Part shown: positions 49,563 to 59,439 of the stretch, in pieces
Layout of the letters: every line of letters starts with the position of its first letter
How positions within the stretch are numbered: the stretch's first letter is position 1
Origin: Ancylobacter crimeensis
GTDB lineage: Bacteria > Pseudomonadota > Alphaproteobacteria > Rhizobiales > Xanthobacteraceae
DNA length: 64,000 nt
Assembly (NCBI RefSeq): GCF_023016805.1
Contig: NZ_JALKCH010000012.1
Location: 1 to 64,000, forward strand
Direction: 5' to 3'
Made by a program: the position numbers and the translations under genes
The notes under the pieces: model-generated
The model's input: the letters and a program-made list of their open reading frames with translations, nothing else
The model's database searches: none
What the model was told of the DNA's origin: nothing

Positions 49563-51167
49563 ATGCGGATCAAAAGACTTCTCGCCTCGGCAGCCATCAT
49601 TACTGCGGGACTGTGTGGTGGATTCAGCGTCGCCTCCGCGCAGGCGCCCGCCACACCACCGCAGACGGCGAAGCCGAACATTCTCGTTATCTTCGGCGAC
49701 GATGTCGGCCTCACCAATATCAGCGCCTATGGCGACGGCATCGTCGGCTACAAAACGCCGAACATCGACCGCATCGCCCGCGAAGGCGTGCGCTTCACCG
49801 ACTATTATGGTGAGAACAGCTGCACTGCCGGACGTTCCACCTTCATCACCGGACAGGTCTGCAAGCGCACCGGACTGTGCAAGGTGGGCGTGCCGGGCGC
49901 TACGGTCGGGTTGCAGGACCGCGACGTGACGATCGCCCAGGTCCTGAAGCCGCTCGGTTATGCTACCGGCCAATTCGGCAAGAATCATCTAGGCGATCGC
50001 GACGAATATCTGCCGACCGAGCACGGTTTCGACGAGTTTTTCGGCAATCTCTACCACCTCAATGCCGAGGAGGAGCCGGAGCGCCCTTATTGGCCCAAGG
50101 GCGATCCCGCCTTCATCAAGGCCTATAATCCGCGCGGCGTCCTCAAGACCTCGGCTGACGGCAAGATAGACGATACTGGGCCGCTGACCGCCAAGCGCAT
50201 GGAGACCATCGATGACGAGACGACGGCAGCGGCGATGGATTTCATCGAACGACAGGTCAAAGCAGGCAAGCCGTTCTTCACCTGGATGAACACGACGCGC
50301 ATGCACGCCTTCACCCATATCAGGCCCTCGATGCAGGGGCAGAGCGGCATGCCCGGCAACGACTATGCCGACGGCATGATCGAGCATGACGGCGACGTTG
50401 GGAAGCTGCTGGCAAAGCTCGACGAACTCGGCGTCACCGATAACACCATCGTCATCTACACCACCGACAACGGCCCCAACCAATGGTCGTGGCCGGATGC
50501 GGCGACGACGCCGTTCCGCTCGGAGAAGGATACCAACTGGGAAGGCGCCTTCCGCGTGCCGGCGATGATCCGCTGGCCGGGACACGTCAAGGCCGGTGAG
50601 GTTTCGAATGAGATGGTCTCCGGCCTCGACTGGTTCCCGACCCTTGTGGCGGCAGCGGGCGACCCGGACATCAAGGACAAGCTGCTGCAGGGCACGCCGA
50701 TCGGCAGCAAAACGTTCAAGGTGCATCTCGACGGCTACAACCAGCTTCCCTACCTGACCGGCCAACAGCCCAAGAGCGCGCGCAACAGCTTTGTTTATTT
50801 CGACGACGGCGGCGACCTCGTCGCCTATCGCTTCGACGACTGGAAGGCCGTGTTTTGCGAGCAGAAAAAGCCGGGCGGTTTCGAGGTGTGGATGGAGCCG
50901 CTCACTTGCTATCGCGTGCCAAAGCTGTTCAACCTGCGCATGGATCCATTCGAGCGGGCCGACGTCGTCTCCGACCAGTATTACGACTGGGGGACGAAAA
51001 ACGGCTATCTGCTATTCAAGGCATCGATGGGCGCTGGCGCATTTCTCGAGACCTTTCTGGAGTATCCGCCGAGCCAGGAATCGGCGAGCTTCACCATCGA
51101 CCAGATCAGCCGGGACATCGAGGAGAAGATCAAGGCGAACGCCGCCAAAGCCGGCGCGCCGAACTGA
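49563..51167 (+). CDS. exported type I sulfatase (arylsulfatase-like)
   Basis: 534 residues with a Sec signal (MRIKRLLASAAIITAGLCGG...ASA, cut near 26). Metal site begins NILVIFGDDVG, and the activation motif is NSCTAGRSTFITGQ, with Cys to be turned into formylglycine (C-x-A-x-R form of CxPxR). Later sites are KNHLGD and IYTTDNGPNQW. It hydrolyses sulfate esters in the periplasm; substrate unknown. AGGGAGG precedes the ATG. Its activating enzyme is encoded 1.2 kb downstream. Confidence 0.94.
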   Translation: MRIKRLLASAAIITAGLCGGFSVASAQAPATPPQTAKPNILVIFGDDVGLTNISAYGDGIVGYKTPNIDRIAREGVRFTDYYGENSCTAGRSTFITGQVCKRTGLCKVGVPGATVGLQDRDVTIAQVLKPLGYATGQFGKNHLGDRDEYLPTEHGFDEFFGNLYHLNAEEEPERPYWPKGDPAFIKAYNPRGVLKTSADGKIDDTGPLTAKRMETIDDETTAAAMDFIERQVKAGKPFFTWMNTTRMHAFTHIRPSMQGQSGMPGNDYADGMIEHDGDVGKLLAKLDELGVTDNTIVIYTTDNGPNQWSWPDAATTPFRSEKDTNWEGAFRVPAMIRWPGHVKAGEVSNEMVSGLDWFPTLVAAAGDPDIKDKLLQGTPIGSKTFKVHLDGYNQLPYLTGQQPKSARNSFVYFDDGGDLVAYRFDDWKAVFCEQKKPGGFEVWMEPLTCYRVPKLFNLRMDPFERADVVSDQYYDWGTKNGYLLFKASMGAGAFLETFLEYPPSQESASFTIDQISRDIEEKIKANAAKAGAPN

Positions 51168-51280
51168 CGTGGCGCACATATCGGCCGGCGGGCGTCCTCG
51201 TCCGTCGGCATGGAGGCTGGGGATCCTATGCCGGGAACAGCTAGTTTGACCCTGAGAGCCGGAGCGGAAAGTCCGGGAGC

Positions 51281-51377
51281 GTCATCATCCCTGGGTTTGT
51301 CCCGGGGATCCACGTTTTTGTCGCCGCCTGGGCATGACAGAAAGACCTGGATGGCCGGGACAAGCCCGGCCATGACG
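51281..51377. repeat. REP-type palindrome pair
   Basis: Two related palindromes in opposite sense: gtcatcatccctgggtttgt cccggggatcc (51281-51311) and tggatggccgggacaagcccggccatgac (51349-51376), each with a GC stem around a tttgt/acaag core. This is the common rhizobial intergenic repeat. It lies between the sulfatase gene and the outer-membrane protein gene and touches the latter's start codon. Confidence 0.8.
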
Positions 51378-52382
51378 GCCCGTTTTGTCAGCGCCAGGAG
51401 ACTTCTCAATCAGTCTCTGAGAATTGCCGTCGCCGGCGCGACGCTCTCGGGCGCCGGCATCGCACCCGCAATTGCCGCTGAGAATGGTATAGGCTTCTAC
51501 CTGCTCGGCGGACGCGGGCCGATGGCTGGCTATATCCCGCCACCCGGCGTCTACTTACAGAACGACGTCTATTTTTACAGCGGCTCGTCGGGCGGTAATA
51601 AGCGCTTTCCTGCAGGGGGGCAGATCACCGCCGACGTCGACGCCACTATCTGGGCCGACTTCGTGACGGGCAGTTGGGTCTTGCCGCAGGAGATTCTCGG
51701 CGGCAATCTGGCGCTCGGCTTAATCGTGCCGTTCGGCCGGCCGGACGTTTCGGCCGACATACTGGTGTCGCCGGCCAATTTCGCCCCCGTCGAGCGGCGG
51801 GTGACGGATGATGCCTTGGCGTTCGGCGATCCCGTGCTCTCCGCCGCACTCGGCTGGCACTCCGGCAACTGGCACTGGAACATCACCGGCCTGCTGAATG
51901 TCCCAGTCGGCGACTATCGCGAGGGCGAGATCGCCAACCTTGCCTTCCACCGCTGGGCCGGCGACATCTCGGGCGCGGTGACCTGGCTCGATGCGGCGAG
52001 CGGGCTTGAGCTCTCCGCCGTCGCCGGCCTCACCTTCAACGGCACCAACGACGTGACGAACTACACCACCGGCACCGAGTTCCATGTCGAGTGGGCCGCG
52101 ACCAAGGCGCTGACCAAGCAGCTCTCGATCGGCCTCGTCGGCTATCATTACGACCAGATTACCGGCGACAGCGGGCCCGGCGCGCGGCTTGGCCCCTATG
52201 AAGGACGAGTGACTGCGCTCGGTGGCACCATCGCCTATAATTTCGAGGTCGGGCAGACGCCGGTGTCCGCCCGGATCAAGGTCTATCGCGAATTCGGCGC
52301 GGTGAACCGACTGGAGGGAACGGCGGGATATTTCACTCTCGCCTTCCCGCTGGCGGTAACCGAAGCGAAGCCTACCCACTAA
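51372..52382 (+). CDS. outer-membrane transporter-like protein (SphA/MetA-degradation family)
   Basis: 336 residues with a signal peptide (LLNQSLRIAVAGATLSG...AIAA) followed by beta-strand-rich repeats, e.g. GIGFYLLGGRGPMAGYIPPP GVYLQNDVYFYSG and an amphipathic C-terminal end. It resembles the Phenol_MetA_deg/SphA group of outer-membrane proteins. The ATG at 51372 is inside the REP sequence, so the true start is uncertain, but no better start precedes the signal peptide. It may admit sulfated substrates. Confidence 0.82.
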   Translation: MTARFVSARRLLNQSLRIAVAGATLSGAGIAPAIAAENGIGFYLLGGRGPMAGYIPPPGVYLQNDVYFYSGSSGGNKRFPAGGQITADVDATIWADFVTGSWVLPQEILGGNLALGLIVPFGRPDVSADILVSPANFAPVERRVTDDALAFGDPVLSAALGWHSGNWHWNITGLLNVPVGDYREGEIANLAFHRWAGDISGAVTWLDAASGLELSAVAGLTFNGTNDVTNYTTGTEFHVEWAATKALTKQLSIGLVGYHYDQITGDSGPGARLGPYEGRVTALGGTIAYNFEVGQTPVSARIKVYREFGAVNRLEGTAGYFTLAFPLAVTEAKPTH

Positions 52383-52406
52383 CGAGTATCAAGTGACGAG
52401 GCCGCC

Positions 52407-53390
52407 ATGAACCGGGATCATCGCCGGCGCACACACCTGATGTCGCCGGCCGCGGATGAAATGGTGTGGATCGCGGGCGGCACGTTCCGCATGGGCTCGG
52501 ACCGCCATTATCCGGAGGAGAAGCCGGCGCACCGCGTCTCGATCGACGGCTTCTTCATCGATGCGACGCCGGTCACCAATGCCCAGTTCCGCGCCTTCGT
52601 CGAGGCGACCGGCCATGTCACCGTGGCGGAGATCGCACCAGATCCGAAGGACTATCCTGGCGCGAAGCCGGAGATGCTGAAAGCCGGTTCGCTGGTGTTC
52701 ACCCCGCCCGACCATCCCGTCGATCTGCGCGACTGGCGGCACTGGTGGGCGTTCTGCTTCCGCGCAAGCTGGCGCAGGCCCTACGGGCCGGGCAGTTCCA
52801 TCAAGGAGCTCGACCAACATCCCGTGGTCCACATCGCCTATGCCGACGCGCTGGCCTATGCGCGCTGGGCTGGCAAGGACCTGCCGAGCGAGGCGGAATG
52901 GGAATTCGCGGCGCGCGGCGGACTCGACGGTGCGGAATATGCCTGGGGCGAGGACTTCACGCCGGAGGGCCGGCAAATGGCCAACACCTGGCAGGGCGAG
53001 TTCCCGTTCCAGAACCTCGCGCTCGACGGCTATGAGCGTACGTCGCCGGTGAAGTCATACCAGCCGAACGGCTACGGCCTTTACGACATGATCGGCAATG
53101 TGTGGGAATGGACGAGCGACTTCTGGTCGACCCGCCACCCCGAAGAGGCGCACGAGGCCTGCTGCATCCCGCAGAACCCGCGCGGCGGGCCTGAGGAGGC
53201 GAGCTTCGATCCCACACATCGGACGATCCGCATTCCGCGTCGGGTGGTGAAGGGGGGCTCGCATCTGTGCGCGCCGAGCTATTGCCGGCGCTACCGTCCG
53301 GCGGCCCGCCATGCCGAGCCGGTCGACAGTTCGATGAGCCATATCGGATTCCGCTGCGTGCGGCGGCCAGATGACGGGAACGTGCCATGA
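52407..53390 (+). CDS. formylglycine-generating enzyme (SUMF1 family)
   Basis: 327 residues that oxidise the sulfatase active-site Cys to formylglycine. Start MVWIAGGTFRMGSDRHYPEE, then DATPVTNAQFRAFV, LPSEAEWEFAARGG, GNVWEWTSDFW, and the Cys pair GGSHLCAPSYCRRYRPAARH near 288-307, exactly as in true FGE rather than in EgtB-type relatives. It overlaps the next gene by 4 bp. Encoded with its presumed target sulfatase. Confidence 0.95.
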   Translation: MNRDHRRRTHLMSPAADEMVWIAGGTFRMGSDRHYPEEKPAHRVSIDGFFIDATPVTNAQFRAFVEATGHVTVAEIAPDPKDYPGAKPEMLKAGSLVFTPPDHPVDLRDWRHWWAFCFRASWRRPYGPGSSIKELDQHPVVHIAYADALAYARWAGKDLPSEAEWEFAARGGLDGAEYAWGEDFTPEGRQMANTWQGEFPFQNLALDGYERTSPVKSYQPNGYGLYDMIGNVWEWTSDFWSTRHPEEAHEACCIPQNPRGGPEEASFDPTHRTIRIPRRVVKGGSHLCAPSYCRRYRPAARHAEPVDSSMSHIGFRCVRRPDDGNVP

Positions 53391-54412
53391 CAGAGCGCAT
53401 GATCACGTCGCGCCGCCGCTTTCTTGCCGCCGCGCTGATGTCGTTCCTCGTCGTCGCGCCGCCTGCGGAGCTCCTCGCCCAGGGCATCGACCCGCTCCCC
53501 TCCTGGAACGAAGGGCCGGCCAAGCAGTCCATCCGGGCCTTCATCGAGGGGGTTGTGCAGGAGGGGAGTCCGAATTTCATTCCGGTCGACGAGCGCATCG
53601 CCGTATTCGACAATGACGGCACACTGTGGTCGGAACAGCCGGTGTATTTCCAGTTCGCCTTCGCGCTCGACCGACTGCAGGATCTGGCGAAGGCCAATCC
53701 GGCGCTGGCCGGACAGGAGCCCTACAAATCGGCCTTGTCGGGCGACCCCAAAGCGCTCGCCGCGCTCGGGGAGAAGGGTCTGTTGCAAATCATCGGGCTC
53801 ACCCATGCCGGGCTCACCGTCGCAGAGTTCAATGCCGAGGTGGGCGACTGGCTGAAGACCGCCCGGCATCCGCGCTTCGACCGGCCTTATACCGATCTCG
53901 TCTTCCAGCCGATGCTGGAGCTGCTCGCCACGCTCCGGGCCAGCGGTTTCAAGACCTACATCGTGTCGGGCGGCGGCGTCGAGTTCATGAGCGCCTTCAC
54001 CGAAGCGGTGTACGGCATCCCGCCCGAGCAGGTGGTCGGCTCCTCCGGCAAGACCGAGTTCGTGCTCGACGGCGACACGCCCGTGCTGCGCAAGCTGCCG
54101 GAGGTCGAGTTCATCGACGATGGCCCCGGTAAGCCGGTCGGCATCAACCGCTTCATCGGCCGCCGCCCGGTGTTCGCCGCCGGCAATTCAGACGGCGACC
54201 AGCAGATGCTGCAATGGACGACAATGAACAACGGTGCACGCTTCGGCCTGATCGTGCACCACACCGATGCGGTGCGCGAATGGGCCTATGACCGCGACTC
54301 AAAGGTCGGCCGGCTCGACAAGGCGCTGGACGAAGCCTCCAGGCGCGGCTGGCTCGTGGTCGACATGAAGAACGACTGGAAGGTCGTCTACCCGTTCGAG
54401 AAGAAGCAGTGA
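53387..54412 (+). CDS. exported HAD family phosphatase
   Basis: 341 residues with a Tat-like signal (SRRRFLAAALMSFLVV...LLA). HAD motifs: motif I AVFDNDGTLWSEQP (about 68-81), motif II TYIVSGGGVEF, motif III/IV KPVGINRF...FAAGNSDGDQQML. It resembles phosphoserine-phosphatase-like HADs of unknown substrate, acting in the periplasm. Co-translated with the FGE gene; its stop is 1 bp from the MoxR start. Confidence 0.92.
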   Translation: MTERMITSRRRFLAAALMSFLVVAPPAELLAQGIDPLPSWNEGPAKQSIRAFIEGVVQEGSPNFIPVDERIAVFDNDGTLWSEQPVYFQFAFALDRLQDLAKANPALAGQEPYKSALSGDPKALAALGEKGLLQIIGLTHAGLTVAEFNAEVGDWLKTARHPRFDRPYTDLVFQPMLELLATLRASGFKTYIVSGGGVEFMSAFTEAVYGIPPEQVVGSSGKTEFVLDGDTPVLRKLPEVEFIDDGPGKPVGINRFIGRRPVFAAGNSDGDQQMLQWTTMNNGARFGLIVHHTDAVREWAYDRDSKVGRLDKALDEASRRGWLVVDMKNDWKVVYPFEKKQ

Positions 54413-54413
54413 C

Positions 54414-55385
<972 letters not shown>

Positions 55386-55396
55386 CGGGGGCGGCG

Positions 55397-56401
55397 ATGG
55401 CACGGAACGCTCAGCGACCAGTCCATGCCCCAGAAGCCCGTACCTCTGACGCCCGCGCCTATGTCAGCCTCGACGAACTGTTGCGGCTGAACCATCGCGC
55501 CAAGGGCTTCAGCTTCCTGCCGAAGCAACCCGTCCATTCGCTGCTGGCCGGCCGGCACGCCTCGCGGCTGCGGGGGCGCGGGCTCGAATTCGAGGAGCTG
55601 CGCCACTATTACGAGGGCGACGACGTGCGCGCCATCGACTGGCGCGCCACCGCCCGGCTCGGCGAGCCGCAGCTCAGGGTCTATACTGAGGAGCGCGACC
55701 GGCCGGTGCTGCTCTTGGTAGACCAGCGGCTCGGCATGTTCTTCGGCAGCCGCCACGCGATGAAATCGGTGGTCGCGGCCGAGGCGGCGGCGCTGGCGGC
55801 GTGGCGAGTGACCTCGCTCGGCGACCGCATCGGCGGCATCGTCTTCTCCGAGAACGGTATTGACGAGATCCGCCCGCGCGCCCGCCAAGCCGCCATCGGC
55901 CCGCTGTTCGAGGCGCTGGTGCGCCATAACGGGGCGCTCAAAGCCGGCGATCCACGTCCCTCCGATCCGGCGCTGCTCAACGCCGCGGTGGCCAAGGTGC
56001 CCCAGTTGCTGCCGCATGACGGGCTGCTGACGCTGATCACCGACGCCGCCGGGGCGGATGCGCAGACGGTGCGGCTGGTGACGGAGATCACCGCCCATAA
56101 CGACGTGCTCACCGTCTTCGTGTTCGATCCGCTCGAGGCCAAGCTGCCGGATATCGGCCGCATCGTCGCCACCGACGCCGGCCGGCAGGTCGAGGTCGAC
56201 AGTTCCGCCCGCGATCTACGGCAGCGCTTCGCCGCAAGCTTCGTCGATCGCCGCGCGGCGATCGACGGCTTCTCCCGCAAGCGCGCCATTCCCGTGCTGC
56301 CGCTCTCGACCGCGCGCGACACCGCCGACCAGTTCCGCGAGTTGCTCGGCCGGCGGATGGCGCGGAAGGTTGCGGCGGGCCATCAGGCGAGGGCCGGGTG
56401 A
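55397..56401 (+). CDS. DUF58 domain protein
   Basis: 334 residues with the DUF58 signature RLRGRGLEFEELRHYYEGDD VRAIDWRATAR (about 56-86). After it stands LLLVDQRLGMF, where a functional VWA MIDAS would have DxSxS, so metal binding is unlikely. It accompanies MoxR in all such operons. It overlaps the next gene by 4 bp. Confidence 0.94.
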   Translation: MARNAQRPVHAPEARTSDARAYVSLDELLRLNHRAKGFSFLPKQPVHSLLAGRHASRLRGRGLEFEELRHYYEGDDVRAIDWRATARLGEPQLRVYTEERDRPVLLLVDQRLGMFFGSRHAMKSVVAAEAAALAAWRVTSLGDRIGGIVFSENGIDEIRPRARQAAIGPLFEALVRHNGALKAGDPRPSDPALLNAAVAKVPQLLPHDGLLTLITDAAGADAQTVRLVTEITAHNDVLTVFVFDPLEAKLPDIGRIVATDAGRQVEVDSSARDLRQRFAASFVDRRAAIDGFSRKRAIPVLPLSTARDTADQFRELLGRRMARKVAAGHQARAG

Positions 56402-56850
56402 TGGAGGATGCGGCGGACCTTTCCCGTCTCGCCGACATCGCGGTGCCGCCGCCGGTGCCGTGGTGGCCTCCGGCGGCCGGCTGGTGGATGATCGCCGCCG
56501 CGCTGCTCGCGGCGCTCCTCATACTGATCGCGGCGGGGATCCGGCACTGGCGGCGCGACGCCTATCGCCGCGCGGCACTGGCCGAACTCTCGGGCCTCGG
56601 GTCGGGCGCCGATGCCGCAGCGATCTCGGACGTTCTGAAGCGCACCGCGCTGGCCGCCTATCCGCGCCAGACGGTAGCCTCCTTGACCGGCAGCGCCTGG
56701 CTGGCCTTCCTCGACCGCACCGGCGGCACCAATGATTTCACTGAGGCCGGCGGCTTCGCTGCGTCGGTCTCGGGCGTGCGGGCAAGCAGCGACAACGCGT
56801 TGCTCGCGGCGGGGCGGCGCTGGGTCAAGCGTCATCGGGTGGAGGGCTGA
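56398..56850 (+). CDS. DUF4381 membrane protein
   Basis: 150 residues with one N-terminal membrane span (WWPPAAGWWMIAAALLAALL, about 22-41) and a helical cytosolic part (FLDRTGGTNDF, ALLAAGRRWVKRHR). This small protein is a regular member of MoxR/Bat-type operons. Overlaps upstream gene by 4 bp, 2 bp to the next. Confidence 0.9.
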   Translation: MMEDAADLSRLADIAVPPPVPWWPPAAGWWMIAAALLAALLILIAAGIRHWRRDAYRRAALAELSGLGSGADAAAISDVLKRTALAAYPRQTVASLTGSAWLAFLDRTGGTNDFTEAGGFAASVSGVRASSDNALLAAGRRWVKRHRVEG

Positions 56851-56852
56851 CC

Positions 56853-57893
56853 ATGCCGTCCCTCGCGCATCTATTCCCTGCCGATCTCTCCTTTGCTGAT
56901 CTTTCCTTCGCCTTTCCCTGGCTGGCCGCACTGCTGCCGGCGCCCGTGCTGGTTTACTGGCTGCTGCCGGCGCATGAGACGCGGCGCCCGGCCGTCCGCG
57001 TGCCGTTCTTCGCCGCGCTGGCGCAGCTGTCGGGCGCACACACGCGCGAGGGGGCGGGCATCAGCCGGCGCGGCCTCGGGCGGATGATCGCGCTCGTCCT
57101 CTACTGGCTGCTCGTCCTCGCCGCGCTGATGCGCCCGCAATGGGTGCTGCCGCCGATCCATCAAGACCGGCCGGCGCGCGACCTGCTGCTCTTGGTCGAC
57201 CTCTCCGCCTCGATGGACACGCAGGATTTCACAGACGCCTCCGGCAATAGGGTCAACCGGCTCGTCGCGGTGAAGCAGGTGCTCGAGGATTTCCTCGCCC
57301 GCCGGCAGGGCGACCGGGTCGGCGTCGCGGTGTTCGGCAATGCCCCCTTCGCGCTGGTGCCGTTCACCACCGATCTCGGCCTCGCTCGGCAATTGCTCGG
57401 CGAGATGCAGGTCGGCATGGCCGGGCCGCGTACCGCGTTCGGCGACGCCATCGGGCTCGGCATCAACCTGTTCGCCGCCTCGACGGTGCCGGCCAAGACC
57501 ATCATCGCGCTGACCGACGGCAACGACACGGCGAGCCAGGTACCTCCCGCCGAGGCGGCGCGGGTGGCGCATGACAAGGGCATCGTTATCCACACCGTCG
57601 CGGTCGGCGATCCCGCCGCGGCCGGCGAGGAGAAGCTCGACGAAGCCGCGCTGAAGCAGGTCGCCGAGCTGACCGGCGGCGGCTTCTACCGCGCGCTCGA
57701 CCGCGACCAGCTCGCGCAGATCTACACCCGGCTGGATCAAGTCGAGGCGCGCAAGGTCGACACCGTCTCGTTCCAGCCCAAGGTCGAACTGTTCTGGCTG
57801 CCGCTGGCGGCGCTCACGCTGCTGTCCATGCTGGTGCAGGCGCTGCGTCTCGTGCGCTTGCCGCGCCGGCGAGCGGCGGAGGCGGCGCCATGA
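56853..57893 (+). CDS. VWA domain membrane protein (BatA-like)
   Basis: 346 residues: two N-terminal membrane spans, a VWA domain with intact MIDAS LLLLVDLSASMDTQDF (about 109-124) and later TDLGLARQL and ALTDGNDTAS, then a C-terminal span (VELFWLPLAALTLLSMLVQA). It anchors the VWA fold in the periplasm. Overlaps the next gene by 4 bp. Confidence 0.94.
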   Translation: MPSLAHLFPADLSFADLSFAFPWLAALLPAPVLVYWLLPAHETRRPAVRVPFFAALAQLSGAHTREGAGISRRGLGRMIALVLYWLLVLAALMRPQWVLPPIHQDRPARDLLLLVDLSASMDTQDFTDASGNRVNRLVAVKQVLEDFLARRQGDRVGVAVFGNAPFALVPFTTDLGLARQLLGEMQVGMAGPRTAFGDAIGLGINLFAASTVPAKTIIALTDGNDTASQVPPAEAARVAHDKGIVIHTVAVGDPAAAGEEKLDEAALKQVAELTGGGFYRALDRDQLAQIYTRLDQVEARKVDTVSFQPKVELFWLPLAALTLLSMLVQALRLVRLPRRRAAEAAP

Positions 57894-58801
57894 CCGACGC
57901 GCTCGCACATTTCCATTTCCTCCGTCCATGGTGGCTGCTGCTGATCCTGCCTGCGCTCGGCCTGTGGTGGCTGCAGCGCCGCGAGGCCGACACCACCGCG
58001 CGCTGGCGCATGGTGATCGATCCCGCCCTCCTGCGGCACCTGATCGTCGACGGCGAAGCGCGACGCTGGCTGAGCCCGGAGAACCTGCTGCTGGCGGGAT
58101 GGATCGTCGGCATCCTCGCCGTCGCCGGCCCGACAGGACGGCAGGTGCCCTCGCCTTTCGCGCAGGCTGCGCGGCCTGCGATGTTCGTCCTCGAGGTCAC
58201 CCCCTCCATGCAGGAGCGCGACCTCGCCCCGACCCGGCTCGACCGCGCCCGGCAGAAGATGGCGGACCTGTTGAAGCTGCGTGAGGGCGCCCCGACCGGT
58301 CTCGTCGCCTATGCCGGATCGGCGCATCTCGTCCTGCCGCCGACACCCGATGCCGCGGTGCTGACCAGCATGGCCGGTGCGCTCGCCCCCGACCTGATGC
58401 CGCGCCCGGGCGATGCGCTGGGCGACGCGGTCAAGCTTGCATCCGAAGCGCTGCAACGCGGGGGAGCGGGCGGCTCCATCCTCGTTTTCGCCGACTCCGC
58501 ACCTGCTCTTTCCGACGGCTCGGCCGGCGCTCCGGTTACGCTCTACGCCATACTGCCGCCCGAGCGCGCCGCGACCGAACCGTCATTGCAAGCGGCGGCA
58601 ACTACCCTCCACGCCGACCGGGTCGAGCTCAGCCTCGACGACAGGGACGTGTCGGCACTGGCCCATCGCCTCGCCAGCGCCGGCCCGCCGCCGCCCGCGT
58701 CCGGCGAAGGCGCCCGTTGGGAGGAGGCGGGATACTGGCTGACGCCGGTTCTGGCACTGCTGGCGCTCGTCTGGTTCCGCCGCGGATGGATGCTGGCATG
58801 A
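57890..58801 (+). CDS. VWA domain membrane protein (BatB-like) with altered MIDAS
   Basis: 303 residues with the same plan as its neighbour (N-terminal spans about 15-30 and 65-82, C-terminal span near 285-300). The MIDAS position reads MFVLEVTPSMQERDLAPTRL, i.e. E-x-T-x-S instead of D-x-S-x-S, so metal-dependent binding is doubtful. TRLDRARQKMADLL follows as in BatB proteins. 4-bp overlaps on both sides. Confidence 0.92.
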   Translation: MTDALAHFHFLRPWWLLLILPALGLWWLQRREADTTARWRMVIDPALLRHLIVDGEARRWLSPENLLLAGWIVGILAVAGPTGRQVPSPFAQAARPAMFVLEVTPSMQERDLAPTRLDRARQKMADLLKLREGAPTGLVAYAGSAHLVLPPTPDAAVLTSMAGALAPDLMPRPGDALGDAVKLASEALQRGGAGGSILVFADSAPALSDGSAGAPVTLYAILPPERAATEPSLQAAATTLHADRVELSLDDRDVSALAHRLASAGPPPPASGEGARWEEAGYWLTPVLALLALVWFRRGWMLA

Positions 58802-59439
58802 GCACCGTGCGCGCCTTCGCCCTGCTTGCTCTGGTGCTGGTCGCCGCGCTCGGCATCGGCGTCTGGCGCGTCGGGTGGGAGCGGCTATGGGCCAGTCCCG
58901 ATCAGCGCGGGCGCTATTTCGCCGAGCGCGGTCGCTGGACAGATGCCGGGGCCGTCTTCGCGGATCCGCTATGGCGCGGCGTGGCGCAGTTCCGCGCCGA
59001 CGACTTCAAGGCGGCGGAGGCGAACTTCGCCGGTATCGACACCGCCGAGGGCGCTTACAATCAGGCCAATGCGCTGGTGCTGCTCGGCAAATATGAGGAC
59101 GCGGTGAAGCGCTACGCCCATGCGCTGGAGCTGCGACCGGGTTGGAAGGAGGCGCAGGCCAACCAGCATATCGCCGAGTTGCGCGCCGCGCGGCTGAAGT
59201 CGCCCGGCGCCGATGCTGGCGACCAGCGCGAGGGCGCCGACCAGATCGTCTACGACAAGGACGCCAGGAATCCCGAGGGCCAGGAGACGAAGGCCACCGG
59301 CGCACCGATGGACGATGCGGCCGCCCGCGCACTGTGGCTGAAGCGGGTGCACACCGAGCCAGCCGATTTCCTGCGGGCGCGCTTCACGTTTCAGCTGCAG
59401 CAGCAGGCGCCCGCCAGCAAACAGGGGAGTGCACCATGA
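58798..59439 (+). CDS. tetratricopeptide-repeat membrane protein (BatC-like)
   Basis: 213 residues: one N-terminal span (FALLALVLVAALGIGVWRVG), then TPR-like helices (RGRYFAERGRWTDAGAVFAD, YNQANALVLLGKYEDAVKRY AHALELRPGW), then a charged, partly disordered tail. It probably faces the periplasm and bridges the VWA proteins. ATGA overlaps at both ends. Confidence 0.9.
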   Translation: MSTVRAFALLALVLVAALGIGVWRVGWERLWASPDQRGRYFAERGRWTDAGAVFADPLWRGVAQFRADDFKAAEANFAGIDTAEGAYNQANALVLLGKYEDAVKRYAHALELRPGWKEAQANQHIAELRAARLKSPGADAGDQREGADQIVYDKDARNPEGQETKATGAPMDDAAARALWLKRVHTEPADFLRARFTFQLQQQAPASKQGSAP

